From CAUYUA01 sp963575675 (GTDB lineage Bacteria; Pseudomonadota; Alphaproteobacteria; Azospirillales; Azospirillaceae), in NCBI GenBank assembly GCA_963575675.1, contig CAUYUA010000272.1, positions 1 to 64,000 of the forward strand: DNA of 64,000 nucleotides, written 5' to 3'. Of this stretch, positions 1-8,423 are shown in pieces (position 1 is the first letter of the stretch; each line of letters opens with the position of its first letter). The notes below the pieces were generated by a model, which was not told where the DNA came from, made no database searches, and worked only from the letters and a program-made list of their open reading frames with translations. The position numbers were made by a program, and so were the translations under genes.

Positions 1-131
1 GCCCTCGACCCGCCAAAGGCCGGGAGGCCTTTGGAAACCATGACTTGGAGTTTGTGACGACCGAATGAGAGTGGGCCGTTTTAATTCGGAGAGGCCGCAT
101 GTTTCCTGAGGCCTCAATCGAATGGGGTGAA
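1..131 (-). repeat. TA-MITE copy 1, cut by window edge
   Basis: The segment carries the same core as the complete copies near 2.9 and 53.4 kb: a GC-rich hairpin around CCAAAGGCCGGGAGGCCTTTGG, then CATGACTTGGAGTTTGTGACGA. It lies in the opposite orientation to the 2.9 kb copy. The left end is missing because the window starts inside it, and the right terminal repeat is decayed (GAATGGGGTGA in place of GAACGGAGTAT). Confidence 0.8.
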
Positions 132-136
132 CAAAC

Positions 137-194
137 GAAATTAAAAAGGATCCAGGGGCTGTATTCCCAGCCGCTGGATCCTTTTAATTTTTAT
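137..194. terminator. FB repeat 1, short form, terminator of pckG
   Basis: A perfect-arm hairpin (AAAAAGGATCCAG paired with CTGGATCCTTTTAA) is bounded by A-rich sequence on the left and T-rich on the right. Either strand therefore reads as stem plus U-run. It lies about 48 bp beyond the pckG stop, so it probably terminates that transcript. It is the minimal form of the FB family found throughout this window. Confidence 0.75.
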
Positions 195-241
195 TTGCTT
201 GCCGCCGGAGGTTGGGAAACCTACAGCGGCGTAAAAAGACA

Positions 242-2059
242 TTACGACACAGTCCACGTCGTCGGAGCCGTCTCCAGACGTTTGAGCAAGTTTTGACGCT
301 CTTGTTCAAGTTCTTCAGGCAGATGGCGCCCGAATCGATCAAACAACTCGGCCTGATCGCGCGCTTCGGCCTTTGCCTCTTCACGATCAATATTCATGAT
401 CTTCGAGAACTTCTCGACCGGGAAATCAAGACCGGCCCAGTTCAAATCCGCATAGTGAGGCATGTAACCGAACGGACTGGTCAACGGCTCCGGAGCGCGA
501 TTGTGGACGCGATCAACGATCCACTTCAGAACTCGCATGTTGTCGCCGAATCCCGGCCATGCGAACTTTCCGCGCTCGTCTTTGCGGAACCAGTTAACCC
601 GGTAAATCCGTGGAAGCGTCTTGATTTTATTTTCGAAGCTCAGCCAATGGTTCCAATAATCGCCCATGTTGTAGCCGCAAAACGGCAACATGGCGAAGGG
701 GTCGCGGCGAATTGCGGCTTGGCCGACGGCGGCCGCCGTGGCTTCCGATCCCATGGTCGCCGCCCAGTAAACGCCTTGCCGCCAATCCGTCGCTTCAAAG
801 ACCAGCGGGAAGGTTTTCGACAACCGACCGCCGAAGATGAAGGCCGAAATCTGGACGCCGGCGGGGTCTTCCCATGCCGGGTCGATGCTGGGGCACTGGT
901 TGGCCGGAGCCGTGAAACGAGCGTTGGGATGCGCTGCCGGGCGACCGGCGGCGGGAGTCCAATCTTTGCCCTGCCAATCGATCAAGTGCGCAGGAGCGTC
1001 GTCGGTGAGCCCTTCCCACCACACGTCGCCGTCGTCTGTGAGGGCGCAGTTGGTGAAGATGACGTTGCTGTTGAGCGTCAGAAGAGCGTTCGGATTGGAC
1101 TTCAGGCTGGTGCCGGGCGCCACGCCGAAGAAGCCTGCTTCTGGGTTGATCGCTCGTAAAGAGCCGTCAGATTGCGGTTTGATCCAAGCGATGTCGTCGC
1201 CGATGGTTCGGACCTTCCAGCCCTCGAAATTACTGGGAGGCACCAACATTGCGAAGTTGGTTTTGCCGCAAGCCGAAGGGAAGGCGGCCGCGACGTAGGT
1301 CTTTTCGCCTTCGGGGCTTTCCACGCCCAGAATCAGCATGTGCTCGGCCAACCACCCCTGCTCTCGGCCCATGGCCGAGGCGATGCGGAGGGCAAAGCAC
1401 TTCTTTCCGAGCAAGGCGTTCCCACCGTAACCCGAGCCGAAAGAAACGATTTTGTGTTCTTCGGGGAAGTGAACGATGTATTTATGATCTGCGTTGCAGG
1501 GCCACGCGACGTCGGTTTGGCCGTCGCTGAGCGGAGCGCCGACGGAGTGCAGGCAAGGCACGAAGTCTGAATCGCCAAGCTCGTTCAACACGGCCTGTCC
1601 CATGCGGGTCATGATGCGCATGTTGGCGGCGACGTAGGGCGAGTCGCTGATCTGGATGCCGATGTGGGAGATGGTGGAGCCGAGCGGTCCCATGCTGAAG
1701 GGCACGACGTACATCGTGCGTCCGCGCATGCACCCGTCGAACAGGCGGTCGAGGGTGACTTTGATTTCATTCGGATCGACCCAGTTGTTTGTCGGTCCGG
1801 CGTCTTCTTTTCGAGAGGAGCAAATGAAAGTGCGGTCTTCGACGCGCGCCACGTCTCCGGGATCTGAGCGGCAAAGGAACGAGTTAGGCCGTTTCTCCGG
1901 GTTTAGGCGAACAAAAGTGCCGCTTTCCACCATCGAGGCGCAGAGGCGGTCGTACTCTTCTTGGGAGCCGTCACACCAATGCACGCGCTCCGGCTTACAT
2001 TTGTTGGCGATTTCCTCAACCCAAGCCAACAGCTTCTTGTTCCTTGTTCGTACCGTCAT
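242..2059 (-). CDS. pckG: Phosphoenolpyruvate carboxykinase (GTP)
   Basis: This enzyme converts oxaloacetate plus GTP to phosphoenolpyruvate, CO2 and GDP in the cytosol, the entry step of gluconeogenesis. The 605-residue length fits the GTP-dependent family rather than the shorter ATP family (about 530). The kinase-1 P-loop FPSACGKTN lies at residues 260-268. Other family features are the N-terminal SMGP segment near residue 122, the GDDIAW motif near 290 and the PFCGYNMGDYW block in the C-terminal half. An AGAGG ribosome site precedes the ATG. No operon partner is visible; the next gene upstream is a small pentapeptide protein on the same strand, 235 bp away. All key motifs are intact. Confidence 0.96.
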   Translation of the reverse strand: MTVRTRNKKLLAWVEEIANKCKPERVHWCDGSQEEYDRLCASMVESGTFVRLNPEKRPNSFLCRSDPGDVARVEDRTFICSSRKEDAGPTNNWVDPNEIKVTLDRLFDGCMRGRTMYVVPFSMGPLGSTISHIGIQISDSPYVAANMRIMTRMGQAVLNELGDSDFVPCLHSVGAPLSDGQTDVAWPCNADHKYIVHFPEEHKIVSFGSGYGGNALLGKKCFALRIASAMGREQGWLAEHMLILGVESPEGEKTYVAAAFPSACGKTNFAMLVPPSNFEGWKVRTIGDDIAWIKPQSDGSLRAINPEAGFFGVAPGTSLKSNPNALLTLNSNVIFTNCALTDDGDVWWEGLTDDAPAHLIDWQGKDWTPAAGRPAAHPNARFTAPANQCPSIDPAWEDPAGVQISAFIFGGRLSKTFPLVFEATDWRQGVYWAATMGSEATAAAVGQAAIRRDPFAMLPFCGYNMGDYWNHWLSFENKIKTLPRIYRVNWFRKDERGKFAWPGFGDNMRVLKWIVDRVHNRAPEPLTSPFGYMPHYADLNWAGLDFPVEKFSKIMNIDREEAKAEARDQAELFDRFGRHLPEELEQERQNLLKRLETAPTTWTVS

Positions 2060-2294
2060 TTTCGCCTCTTTTGCCTTTTGAACCGTCGAGCGTCCTAAGA
2101 CATCTATGCTTTATCGAAGCTATTCGCGCAGAGGGCGCGCGCAACGGTCATGCCGCCATTAGGCTTTTTTGACGTTAACGGCAACTAAAAACGCTGCATG
2201 GCAGCAAAAAGGGGACTGCGGTTTGACGTCGCAGCATGGGAGGCTGCGTGCGGAAGGGAAGGTTTTTTCTTCACGCGCGGGGGCCTTTGGAAGA

Positions 2295-2729
2295 TCAAGC
2301 GAAACCGTTGGAATCCAGCAGACCGTCGCGGATCAAGTCTTCTGCTTTAGGCCAAGAGTGACGCACGCCGAGATAGGCTCCTTCGGCTTTGGCGTCGGAG
2401 AAGTCTGCTCCGTGGACTTCGGCTTGGAGCATGCAGGCGCCGGTAAGTTTGGCGCGGCGGAATATGGCGTCGCGCAGGTTGGCGCCGGAGAAATCTGCGC
2501 CGGTGAGGTCGGAGTCGGTAAAATCGACTCCGGCGAGGTCTGCATCGATGAGAACAGCGTGAGAGAGGTTGGCTTGAATCAGAGCGGCGCCGGTGAGTAT
2601 GGCGTGGGATAGATTGGCGCGGCGAAGATCGGCGCCGATGAGGGGGCGGTTGCTGAGATCGGCGTTGGTGAGGTCGCCATTGGGACTGGCGTTGGTTTCG
2701 AGGAGTCTCACCATGTGATCATAGATCAT
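2295..2729 (-). CDS. Small pentapeptide-repeat protein
   Basis: A 144-residue protein, most of which (about residues 18-115) is made of A(D/N)LXX pentapeptide repeats such as ADLSN, ADLRR, ANLSH and ADLAG. Such repeats fold as a right-handed quadrilateral beta-helix. No signal peptide or extra domain is seen, so a cytosolic binding or scaffolding role is possible, but the function is unknown. Some members of the family (Qnr, MfpA) mimic DNA and protect gyrase; nothing here shows that this one does. A larger relative lies at 53.5-54.7 kb. The DNA is itself repetitive because of the protein repeats. Confidence 0.85.
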   Translation of the reverse strand: MIYDHMVRLLETNASPNGDLTNADLSNRPLIGADLRRANLSHAILTGAALIQANLSHAVLIDADLAGVDFTDSDLTGADFSGANLRDAIFRRAKLTGACMLQAEVHGADFSDAKAEGAYLGVRHSWPKAEDLIRDGLLDSNGFA

Positions 2730-2808
2730 TGGATGTCTCCATGTTGAGGGGACGTGAGGGAAACCGGAGGAGAGGGGATATTATAGCGTCGGGCGAGCGT
2801 CAGGTCTT

Positions 2809-2863
2809 AAAATTAAAAGGGTCCGAGCAACTGGGAACACAGTTTCTGGACCCTTTTTATTTT
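2809..2863. repeat. FB repeat 2, short form
   Basis: The outer arms AAATTAAAAGGGTCC and GGACCCTTTTTATTTT enclose a short spacer containing CTGGGAACACAGT. The structure is a hairpin with A/T tails on both sides, terminator-like in both directions. It lies in the gap upstream of the small pentapeptide gene and directly next to TA-MITE copy 2. Confidence 0.7.
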
Positions 2864-2875
2864 CAGCGTTGGTTC

Positions 2876-3059
2876 TATACTCCGTTCGGTTGAGAATCCG
2901 AGAATCATGCGGCCTTCCCGAATTGAAACGGTCCACTCTCATTCGGTCGTTACAAACTCCAAGTCATGGTTTCCAAAGGCCTCCCGGCCTTTGGCGGGTC
3001 GAGGGCGGAGCCCCGATTCCTTTGGAGTTTCTGTCGAGTTCTCAATGGGACGGAGTATA
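2876..3059 (+). mobile_element. TA-MITE copy 2, complete (184 bp)
   Basis: The element starts TATACTCCGTTCGGTTGAGA and ends TTCTCAATGGGACGGAGTATA, giving imperfect terminal inverted repeats of about 20 bp with TA at both outer ends. It has no coding capacity. The core contains the palindrome CCAAAGGCCTCCCGGCCTTTGG. The copy at 53341-53524 has the same length and is nearly identical in reverse complement. TA-bounded ends are typical of IS630/Tc1-type transposition, so a non-autonomous derivative is inferred; a matching transposase is not in the window. Confidence 0.75.
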
Positions 3060-3065
3060 AATAGA

Positions 3066-3159
3066 AAATAAAAATTAAAAGGGTTCAAGAACTATATTTC
3101 CGGTTGCTCGGGCCAAGGGCGGCGAGAGAACACGGTCCCCGAACCTTTTTAATTTTTAT
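3066..3159. repeat. FB repeat 3, medium form, overlaps the 3' end of the GT4 gene
   Basis: The arms AAATTAAAAGGGTTC and GAACCTTTTTAATTT enclose the family motif TTGCTCGGGCCAAGGGC. The right tail contains the stop codon of the GT4 glycosyltransferase gene, so the last few residues of that protein (ending LNKN) are written by the repeat. It probably terminates this leftward gene. Confidence 0.7.
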
Positions 3160-4402
3160 TCAGAATTGGGTTCAACAAAATTTTGTCTCTTTTCTTTCGC
3201 GCCAACAAAGGTTCGGCGATTTCAGAGAGGAATATTTGAGCAGCGCGATCCGCTGTCCAAATTCTTCCTGTTTGCGTCGCGCGCTCAGCCATGGCGCTCC
3301 ATGTTTTCACATCATTCCGCAACGTCAAAATCGCTTCAGCCAAACCGATTCCATCGTCAGCCGCCAATGTTAAGCCGCACTCCTCTGTGCGAATGATTCG
3401 CGCCGCCTCGGAATTGCTTGGGCCCAAAAACACACACGGCCTTCCCGCCGCCAACGCGCTCGCCACTTTGCACGGAACCATCAAACCTTCAGCGTCTTGA
3501 GCCAAAGTCGCCACATGAAGATCAGCCTCCGCCAGAGTTTCAGCCAAGCGTTCCGCCGGTCGCCACGGCAGCAGCGAAACCGACGCCAAAGGACGATTGC
3601 GTAAAGCCTGTTCCACGCGAGGATGGCCTCGACCGTTTCCAATCAAAAGAAAACGCACGTCCGGCGCGGTTTTTTCCAAAATCGCCGCTGCGTCCAACAC
3701 CGCCGACAAAGGATGCGCCAAGCCGAAATTTCCCGAATAGGCCACGACGAAAGGAGAGGACGTCGAGGCGCAACGCGGCGATTTCAAAGGAAAGACGCTC
3801 GGATCCGGCCAATTGGGCAACACGCGGATTCGCTCTGTCGGAACGCCGTCTTTGCGCAATCGAGCGGCCATGCATCGTCCAATAGCGATTACGCAGTGTT
3901 GCCTGCGCCATATCCAAACGGCCAAAGCCGTTAGAATGGCTTGGATTGCGCTGGGCAAGCGCACGCCGATGGTCGGGAAGAGATGGGGATGAAGATCATG
4001 GCTCCAGTGGATGGCGGCTGAGCGCTTGACGAACGCCAAGAACGCGCCGACAGCCGCCAAAAAAGGCGGGTCCGTGAGCGACACTACGGCGTCATGGGGC
4101 TCAAGCCGAAGGCCGCGCCATAATAGTCGTCCAAGCGCGGCAATGTATCCAAGTGCGTCGGGAGCGGCGACGCTGCCGCTTCCGGTGCGAATCACACGAA
4201 GGGAGAGCGTTCTACAAAACTCGGGAAGCGGTTCGATGGGGCCGTCCGTCAACACGGTGACGCGCCATCCGGATCGGGCGCAACGTTCGGCAAGATCGGC
4301 TAAAACGCGGCCCGAAGCCCCATGATTAGGAGGAAAAACGCGGTTGATGAACAGGAGACTCGGTGTTTTCGACGCATGACGATTGTTTTTTTGCTGTGTC
4401 AT
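3149..4402 (-). CDS. Glycosyltransferase family 4 protein
   Basis: This is a probable GT-B fold retaining glycosyltransferase that adds a sugar from a nucleotide donor to a polysaccharide or lipid acceptor. Seen: an N-terminal Rossmann start (LLFINRVFPPNHGASGRVL) with a glycine-rich acceptor loop, and the C-terminal donor domain with PCKVASALAAGRPCVFLG followed by EAARIIR, the usual GT4 place for the E-x7-E-like motif. The start was moved to an ATG preceded by AGGAGA at 8 bp; an upstream reading would add 47 unlikely residues and lacks a site. It gives 417 residues, normal for the family. Substrate and pathway cannot be told; the gene is alone between repeats. Confidence 0.85.
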   Translation of the reverse strand: MTQQKNNRHASKTPSLLFINRVFPPNHGASGRVLADLAERCARSGWRVTVLTDGPIEPLPEFCRTLSLRVIRTGSGSVAAPDALGYIAALGRLLWRGLRLEPHDAVVSLTDPPFLAAVGAFLAFVKRSAAIHWSHDLHPHLFPTIGVRLPSAIQAILTALAVWIWRRQHCVIAIGRCMAARLRKDGVPTERIRVLPNWPDPSVFPLKSPRCASTSSPFVVAYSGNFGLAHPLSAVLDAAAILEKTAPDVRFLLIGNGRGHPRVEQALRNRPLASVSLLPWRPAERLAETLAEADLHVATLAQDAEGLMVPCKVASALAAGRPCVFLGPSNSEAARIIRTEECGLTLAADDGIGLAEAILTLRNDVKTWSAMAERATQTGRIWTADRAAQIFLSEIAEPLLARKKRDKILLNPILNKN

Positions 4403-4617
4403 AATGCGTCTCTCCTGGCTGCTCTGAATGCAATCGTATGGTGGGCGTATATGCCGAAGGACTACGCAATGCAAAGGGAGAATGAAAAAGTGTTCAAAAA
4501 AACATTTGCACCGGGAATGATGCCTACGCCAGGTCAATCCCATTAAGGGTTAAATAGATAAGCCTGCGACCGCTTATGATCATAAAGATAAAATGAAAGT
4601 CCTTTCATTCAAGGAAT

Positions 4618-4935
4618 GATCTTCCTCTGGAATCGTGTGTTTTTTAGCTTATTCTAGGCTTCTGGCGTCTTGTGGTCGTTTTTCTCGATGGTTCCAAGAT
4701 GATCTATAATATCGTCGCGCTTGAATGCTTCATCTCATGCGACGGTTTTCGCCGCGACTGCGGCGGCGCGCGCGCGTGCGCGTCGTCGAATGCGTCAAAC
4801 ATTCGGTTCGTTGGTGCAAGTATTACAATCAAACGATTCCAGGGGAGAGTCGCTTTGCGAATAGGGGGGGAGAGGGCTTTCGTCCTTGGTTCGACCGACT
4901 GGGAAACAGTCTCTGGGTCCTTTTGATTCTTTATA
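4618..4935. repeat. FB repeat 4, long form with decayed left end
   Basis: The inner arms are GATCTTCCTCTGGAATCG on the left and CGATTCCAGGGGAGAGTCG on the right. The right outer arm is well preserved (CTTTCGTCCTTGG, then GACTGGGAAACAGTCTCTGG, then a T-rich tail). The matching left outer arm is not recognisable, so the element looks partly degraded. The core of about 200 bp is not shared with other copies. Confidence 0.55.
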
Positions 4936-5034
4936 CGGAAATTAAGGATATGCGTCGATTATTCGGGAGTTTTTTTGTCGGTTTCTGAAACCCTTTAATT
5001 TTATTTAGAAATTTTAATTCAAAAAGTCATGTAT

Positions 5035-5140
5035 GTTTTGCTCCGAGCCTGCCAAAACAAGACGTTTGTTTTGGCGGGCCACGGCTTGGAGTTTGTGACG
5101 ACCGAAGGCGCGACGGTCGTTTTGGTTCGTTGAAGCCATA
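5035..5140. repeat. Decayed TA-MITE-like core
   Basis: The order hairpin (GCCAAAACAAGACGTTTGTTTTGGC), CGGCTTGGAGTTTGTGACGACCGAA, then GGTCGTTTTGGTTCG matches the TA-MITE core layout but with a different hairpin sequence. No TATACTCCG ends are present. It is either an old copy or a sister family. Confidence 0.45.
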
Positions 5141-5402
5141 AGAATAAAGCGCCGATAAGCTTTTCCTGAGTTTCGATCTGACAGGGCGAGTCTTCTTTCA
5201 GCGCGTTGATGCGGGGAGGGGAGGTGAGTCTTCGAAATAAAAGCGAAAGAAGCGTCTCGCAAGTTTAAAAAAGAGATGTTACTAGGTCACAATGCTTTTC
5301 GAGTGGATTTGCGGCGAGGTTGGGTGTTTTTTTGGGAATCTCTGTTGAGGCGATGTTCGTAAGCAATTTCATAGCGTAAAAAACGAATCAAGGAGGGGAG
5401 TT

Positions 5403-6113
5403 ATGACGGAGTGCGGTTACGACGCCATTGTTGCCCGCATCGAGGCCAATTCTATTCATCGCCCGACGGTTGTGCGGGAGTTGATGCGTGGGAAATCTGT
5501 TTTACGCGCAACGTTTAATAGCCGCATTGATGGGACTCCGATTTATGGCGATGTGTTGGATCTTGGCGCGCGGAATCGATCATCGAGCTATTATCGGTTT
5601 CTTGATAGCAGTCGAGCCAACAAAATTACGTTCTGCGACTATGAACCAAAAGACGAGGGCATGGTTCAGGTGGACTTGGAAAAACCCTTGCCGTTTCCGG
5701 ATAAGTCCTATGACGTCGTTATGTTGCTTTTTGTCTTAGGTCACATTTGGAATGTTTTGCCGTTGATCCGAGAGATGCGGCGTGTGAGCCGTGGCTCTGT
5801 CTTGATCGGCACGAATTTTGTGGATCAGTTTACTCCGGAGCCGCACGACTACATGAGGTTCACCAGCGAGGGGCTGGATCGTTTGTTTCATGAAGCCGGA
5901 AGCGTGCGTCATAAAGTTTTCTCGGTTGGGCAAGGCCCATTGACTTTAGCGTTGTCGAGTGTTCAACATACAAGATTATGTCCGGTGGCGGCGACTCTGT
6001 ATTATCCTTTTGCTTGTGTTGTGGACGCTCTTATTGCACGCGCAATGCCGCAGCGCACAGAGCAACGTTGTGTTATGACGCATATCGGCGTGTTGGATTG
6101 TCGCGGCGAATAG
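5403..6113 (+). CDS. Class I SAM-dependent methyltransferase
   Basis: A 236-residue protein with a methyltransferase fold, acceptor unknown. Motif I appears as VLDLGARN near residue 48, with an acidic motif II position (FCDYEP near 78), then PFPDKSYDVVMLLFVLGH, the standard post-II/motif IV block of Methyltransf_11 proteins. A loop with EPHDYMRFT near residue 140 resembles methyltransferases of polysaccharide or glycan clusters, but that is only suggestive. AAGGAGGGG lies 4 bp ahead of the ATG, an unusually strong and close ribosome site. It stands alone between repeat-rich gaps. Confidence 0.8.
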   Translation: MTECGYDAIVARIEANSIHRPTVVRELMRGKSVLRATFNSRIDGTPIYGDVLDLGARNRSSSYYRFLDSSRANKITFCDYEPKDEGMVQVDLEKPLPFPDKSYDVVMLLFVLGHIWNVLPLIREMRRVSRGSVLIGTNFVDQFTPEPHDYMRFTSEGLDRLFHEAGSVRHKVFSVGQGPLTLALSSVQHTRLCPVAATLYYPFACVVDALIARAMPQRTEQRCVMTHIGVLDCRGE

Positions 6114-6550
6114 CGTCGATGCTCGGAATATCGAGTTGAAAATGCTGAATTGGCGTCAGGTTATTGTTCCCAAAGGCCATTTGGCCTTTGGTCGGGCCGA
6201 GGCCGTAAGGTTTGAGTTTTAAATTTGGTCGACCTAATAGGTCGTCAGAAACCAAATGAGCAGCGGAAGGCTGCATTATTGTATTCGTTTTTTTGCGCTT
6301 GTCGTAACGCTTCGGCGGCGTCTAAAAAAATGGAAGTGAAATTACGGAAAACAGGATGATTCATGTCATTGCGCAAAGCAGCAGGAACAGGCTAATATCG
6401 CTTCGGTCGTCGGCAAAAGGTAAGTCTAAAAGGCTTCCTCGTTGCGCGTCACGCAATATGAACGAATGTTTCCATTAACGCTATTGTTTAAGCCATGTCC
6501 TCTTCAGGTCTGACAGTGTTGGGTGGAAAGTTTCTCTGGGGGGGCGCGGC
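6114..6550. other. Gene-free stretch with a small repeat remnant
   Basis: A short TA-MITE-core-like hairpin (CCCAAAGGCCATTTGGCCTTTGG, about 6168-6190, followed by TCGGGCCGAGGCC) lies just after the methyltransferase gene. Its position and stem would suit a transcription terminator. The rest shows no gene; the region from about 6300 should carry the promoter of the GNAT gene. Confidence 0.5.
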
Positions 6551-7402
6551 ATGGCGTTGACGATTCGTCGATTGACGCGCTCTGAGCTGGAAATTGCCGT
6601 CGGCTGGGCGGAAACTGAAGGCTGGGCTCCCGGAGACGGTGACGCCGACGCTTTCTACACCACGGATCCGGAAGGATTTCTGGGTGTTTTCGTCAACAAT
6701 CAGTTGGTGGCCAGTCTGTCGGCCGTGGTGTATGACCGTTCCTACGGTTTCTTGGGCTTCTACATGGTTCGCCCGGAATGGAGGGGACGCGGTTTCGGTC
6801 TTCGTCTATGGCACGCAGGAATGGCCTATCTTGATGGCGTTCGCACGATCGGCCTTGATGGCGTGCTGAAACAGCAAGACGTCTATCGAAGAGCCGGGTT
6901 TGTTCCGGCCTATCACACGTCGCGGTATTCCGGAGTTATTGAGGCCAAGCCGGTGCAGCCTTCCAGCGCCCTTGGCGTCGAGCTTTTGTCCGGTTTTAGC
7001 TTTGATGAAGTTTTGGCCTACGACGTTCGTCATTTTCCTGTGTCGCGTCGTAAATTTCTTGATTCCTGGCTACATTATCCTTCTCATATCGCTTATGGAT
7101 TGCGTCGGAATGGGCGCTTGGCGGGATATGGGTGTTTGCGTTCTGCGGCTCAGGGGTTGAGAATCGGTCCTTTGTTCGCCGATGACGCCGACGCCGCGTC
7201 CGCTCTGATGGACGCTCTGGTTGAGGCCGCCGTCGGACAAAGGTTGTTCATCGATATTCCCGAGGTCAATCGCGCCGCATCTTCATTAATGTCGCGCTTG
7301 GGGTTGACGCCGATCTTTGAGACTGTGCGTATGTACGCAGGGCCTTTGCCTGCTTTGCCCCGGGACCGAATTTTCGGCGTCACGTCTCTGGAGCTTGGTT
7401 AA
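6551..7402 (+). CDS. GNAT N-acetyltransferase with YitH-type C-terminal domain
   Basis: A 283-residue acetyltransferase. The N-terminal GNAT domain (residues about 3-120) contains the acetyl-CoA pyrophosphate loop RPEWRGRGFGLRLW near 77-90, a classic Q/RxxGxG/A motif, followed by a GFVPAYHTSRY segment. The second half (about 150-275) resembles the C-terminal domain of the YitH/HolE group (Acetyltransf_18). The substrate is unknown. It ends one codon from the next gene with no gap, so the two are almost surely co-transcribed and translationally coupled. The start is ATG after GGGGGGCGCGGC, a poor match to a ribosome site. Confidence 0.85.
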   Translation: MALTIRRLTRSELEIAVGWAETEGWAPGDGDADAFYTTDPEGFLGVFVNNQLVASLSAVVYDRSYGFLGFYMVRPEWRGRGFGLRLWHAGMAYLDGVRTIGLDGVLKQQDVYRRAGFVPAYHTSRYSGVIEAKPVQPSSALGVELLSGFSFDEVLAYDVRHFPVSRRKFLDSWLHYPSHIAYGLRRNGRLAGYGCLRSAAQGLRIGPLFADDADAASALMDALVEAAVGQRLFIDIPEVNRAASSLMSRLGLTPIFETVRMYAGPLPALPRDRIFGVTSLELG

Positions 7403-8200
7403 TTGCAGTCTCCGGTTTCTTTCGAAGTCGATGAAGACGGCGTCGCGACTCTGACGCTCAATGACCTTGCGCGTCGCAACGCCCTTAGTCGCGATTTGGT
7501 TGGCGCGGCCATAGCGGCGCTCGACCAAGCTGAACGGCAAAAACGCCGCGTTGTGATTCTGCGCGCCGCGCCTGGAGTGTCGATTTGGTCTTCGGGGCAC
7601 GACGTCGGCGAGTTGCCGCGCGCGGGAAAAGACCCTGTCGAGTGGGATGATCCTCTGCGCGCCTTCGTTCGTCGCATCAAATCTCTTTCTTGCCCGGTCC
7701 TTGCGTTGCTTGAAGGCGGTGTTTGGGGCGGTGGGTGTGAGGTTGTTTTTGCGTGTGACGTTATTTTCGCCGCGCCGAATGTCACATTTGCCGTTACTCC
7801 GGCGAAACTCGGAATTCCCTATCATATTACGGGATTTCCGACGTTTATGAACGCCATGCCGCGCAAAATGCTGAATGAGATGTTGTTTGTCGGCGTTCCG
7901 ATTGCGGCGGAGCGTGTTTTGAGTCTTGGAATGATTGCGGCGGTTGTTCCCTTTGACCGGATTGAGGCCGTGGTTTTGAGTTGCGCTCGGCGCGTTGTCT
8001 CTTTGGCGCCGATGGCGGTGACTGCTTTGAAGGTTGGCGTGACGACTTTGGCCGACGTGGATGGCGCGGCGGCTCCGGCGGATTTAGAGATGTTGGAAGA
8101 GGCGCGGCGGCGCGTTTTTAGCAGTCCTGATTGTTATGAAGGATTGGCTGCGTTGCAAGCGCGTCGTCCGGCTGTATTTCAAGGGCGTGAAGTTTCTTAG
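7403..8200 (+). CDS. Methylmalonyl-CoA decarboxylase-like crotonase
   Basis: A 265-residue member of the enoyl-CoA hydratase/isomerase superfamily. Compared from memory with E. coli ScpB (YgfG), it shares the run SGHDVGELP, the DPLR stretch, EGGVWGGGCEV (oxyanion hole) and VTPAKLGIPYH, in the same order and spacing. The likely reaction is decarboxylation of (R)-methylmalonyl-CoA to propionyl-CoA. The start is a TTG immediately after the stop of the GNAT gene, which implies translational coupling. The nearby genes offer no methylmalonyl-CoA mutase, so the pathway is open. Another crotonase activity cannot be excluded. Confidence 0.75.
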   Translation: MQSPVSFEVDEDGVATLTLNDLARRNALSRDLVGAAIAALDQAERQKRRVVILRAAPGVSIWSSGHDVGELPRAGKDPVEWDDPLRAFVRRIKSLSCPVLALLEGGVWGGGCEVVFACDVIFAAPNVTFAVTPAKLGIPYHITGFPTFMNAMPRKMLNEMLFVGVPIAAERVLSLGMIAAVVPFDRIEAVVLSCARRVVSLAPMAVTALKVGVTTLADVDGAAAPADLEMLEEARRRVFSSPDCYEGLAALQARRPAVFQGREVS

Positions 8201-8257
8201 AGCCTGTCTGAAAAGAATATCAATGTTCCCGGATATCAATGTTCCCGGACAGGCTCT
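8199..8257. terminator. Hairpin with internal tandem duplication after the crotonase gene
   Basis: A 10 bp inverted repeat, AGAGCCTGTC and GACAGGCTCT, begins at the crotonase stop codon. Its loop is two exact copies of the 16-mer ATATCAATGTTCCCGG (8217-8232 and 8233-8248). It may act as a terminator, although no clear T-run follows. Confidence 0.45.
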
Positions 8258-8287
8258 TAAAGGTCGCAGATCAGAAAACGAGGTTTG

Positions 8288-8344
8288 GAAATTAGACGGG
8301 GCCAGGGACTGTGTTCTCGGTCGTTGGCCCTGCTTGATTTTTAC
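8288..8344. repeat. FB repeat 5, short form
   Basis: The family motif GGGGCCAGGGACTGTGTTCT is followed by TCGGTCGTTGGCCCTG, with AAATTAGA on the left and a T-rich right tail. It lies between the crotonase gene and recF, both rightward. Confidence 0.65.
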
Positions 8345-8423
8345 GCCAAGAATTTTGCTCTACAAATAACTTTGCTCCGCAAAGTCGAAAGGTCATGTCG
8401 TCAAGTTAAGCCGGAACATACAA

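Larger units (their letters stand above)
4544..5402. other. Gene-free stretch with decayed repeats
   Basis: I see no convincing gene here. It contains a long FB repeat (about 4618-4935) and a decayed TA-MITE-like core (5035-5140). The last 120 bases, ending GGAGGGGAGTT before the methyltransferase ATG, should hold that gene's promoter and ribosome site. Around 4760 there is a run of alternating GCGC (GGCGCGCGCGCGTGCGCG). Confidence 0.6.

Noticed and set aside
212..1159. A 315-codon rightward open frame over pckG
   Set aside because: It is antisense to an unmistakable PEP carboxykinase gene and has arginine-rich, low-order composition typical of shadow frames.
2809..3159. CRISPR array formed by the closely spaced repeats
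   Set aside because: The repeats differ in size and orientation, are palindromic with A/T tails, and have no regular spacers; no cas gene is present.
5488..5739. A second frame inside the methyltransferase gene
   Set aside because: It lies entirely within the better-supported methyltransferase frame and lacks a ribosome site.
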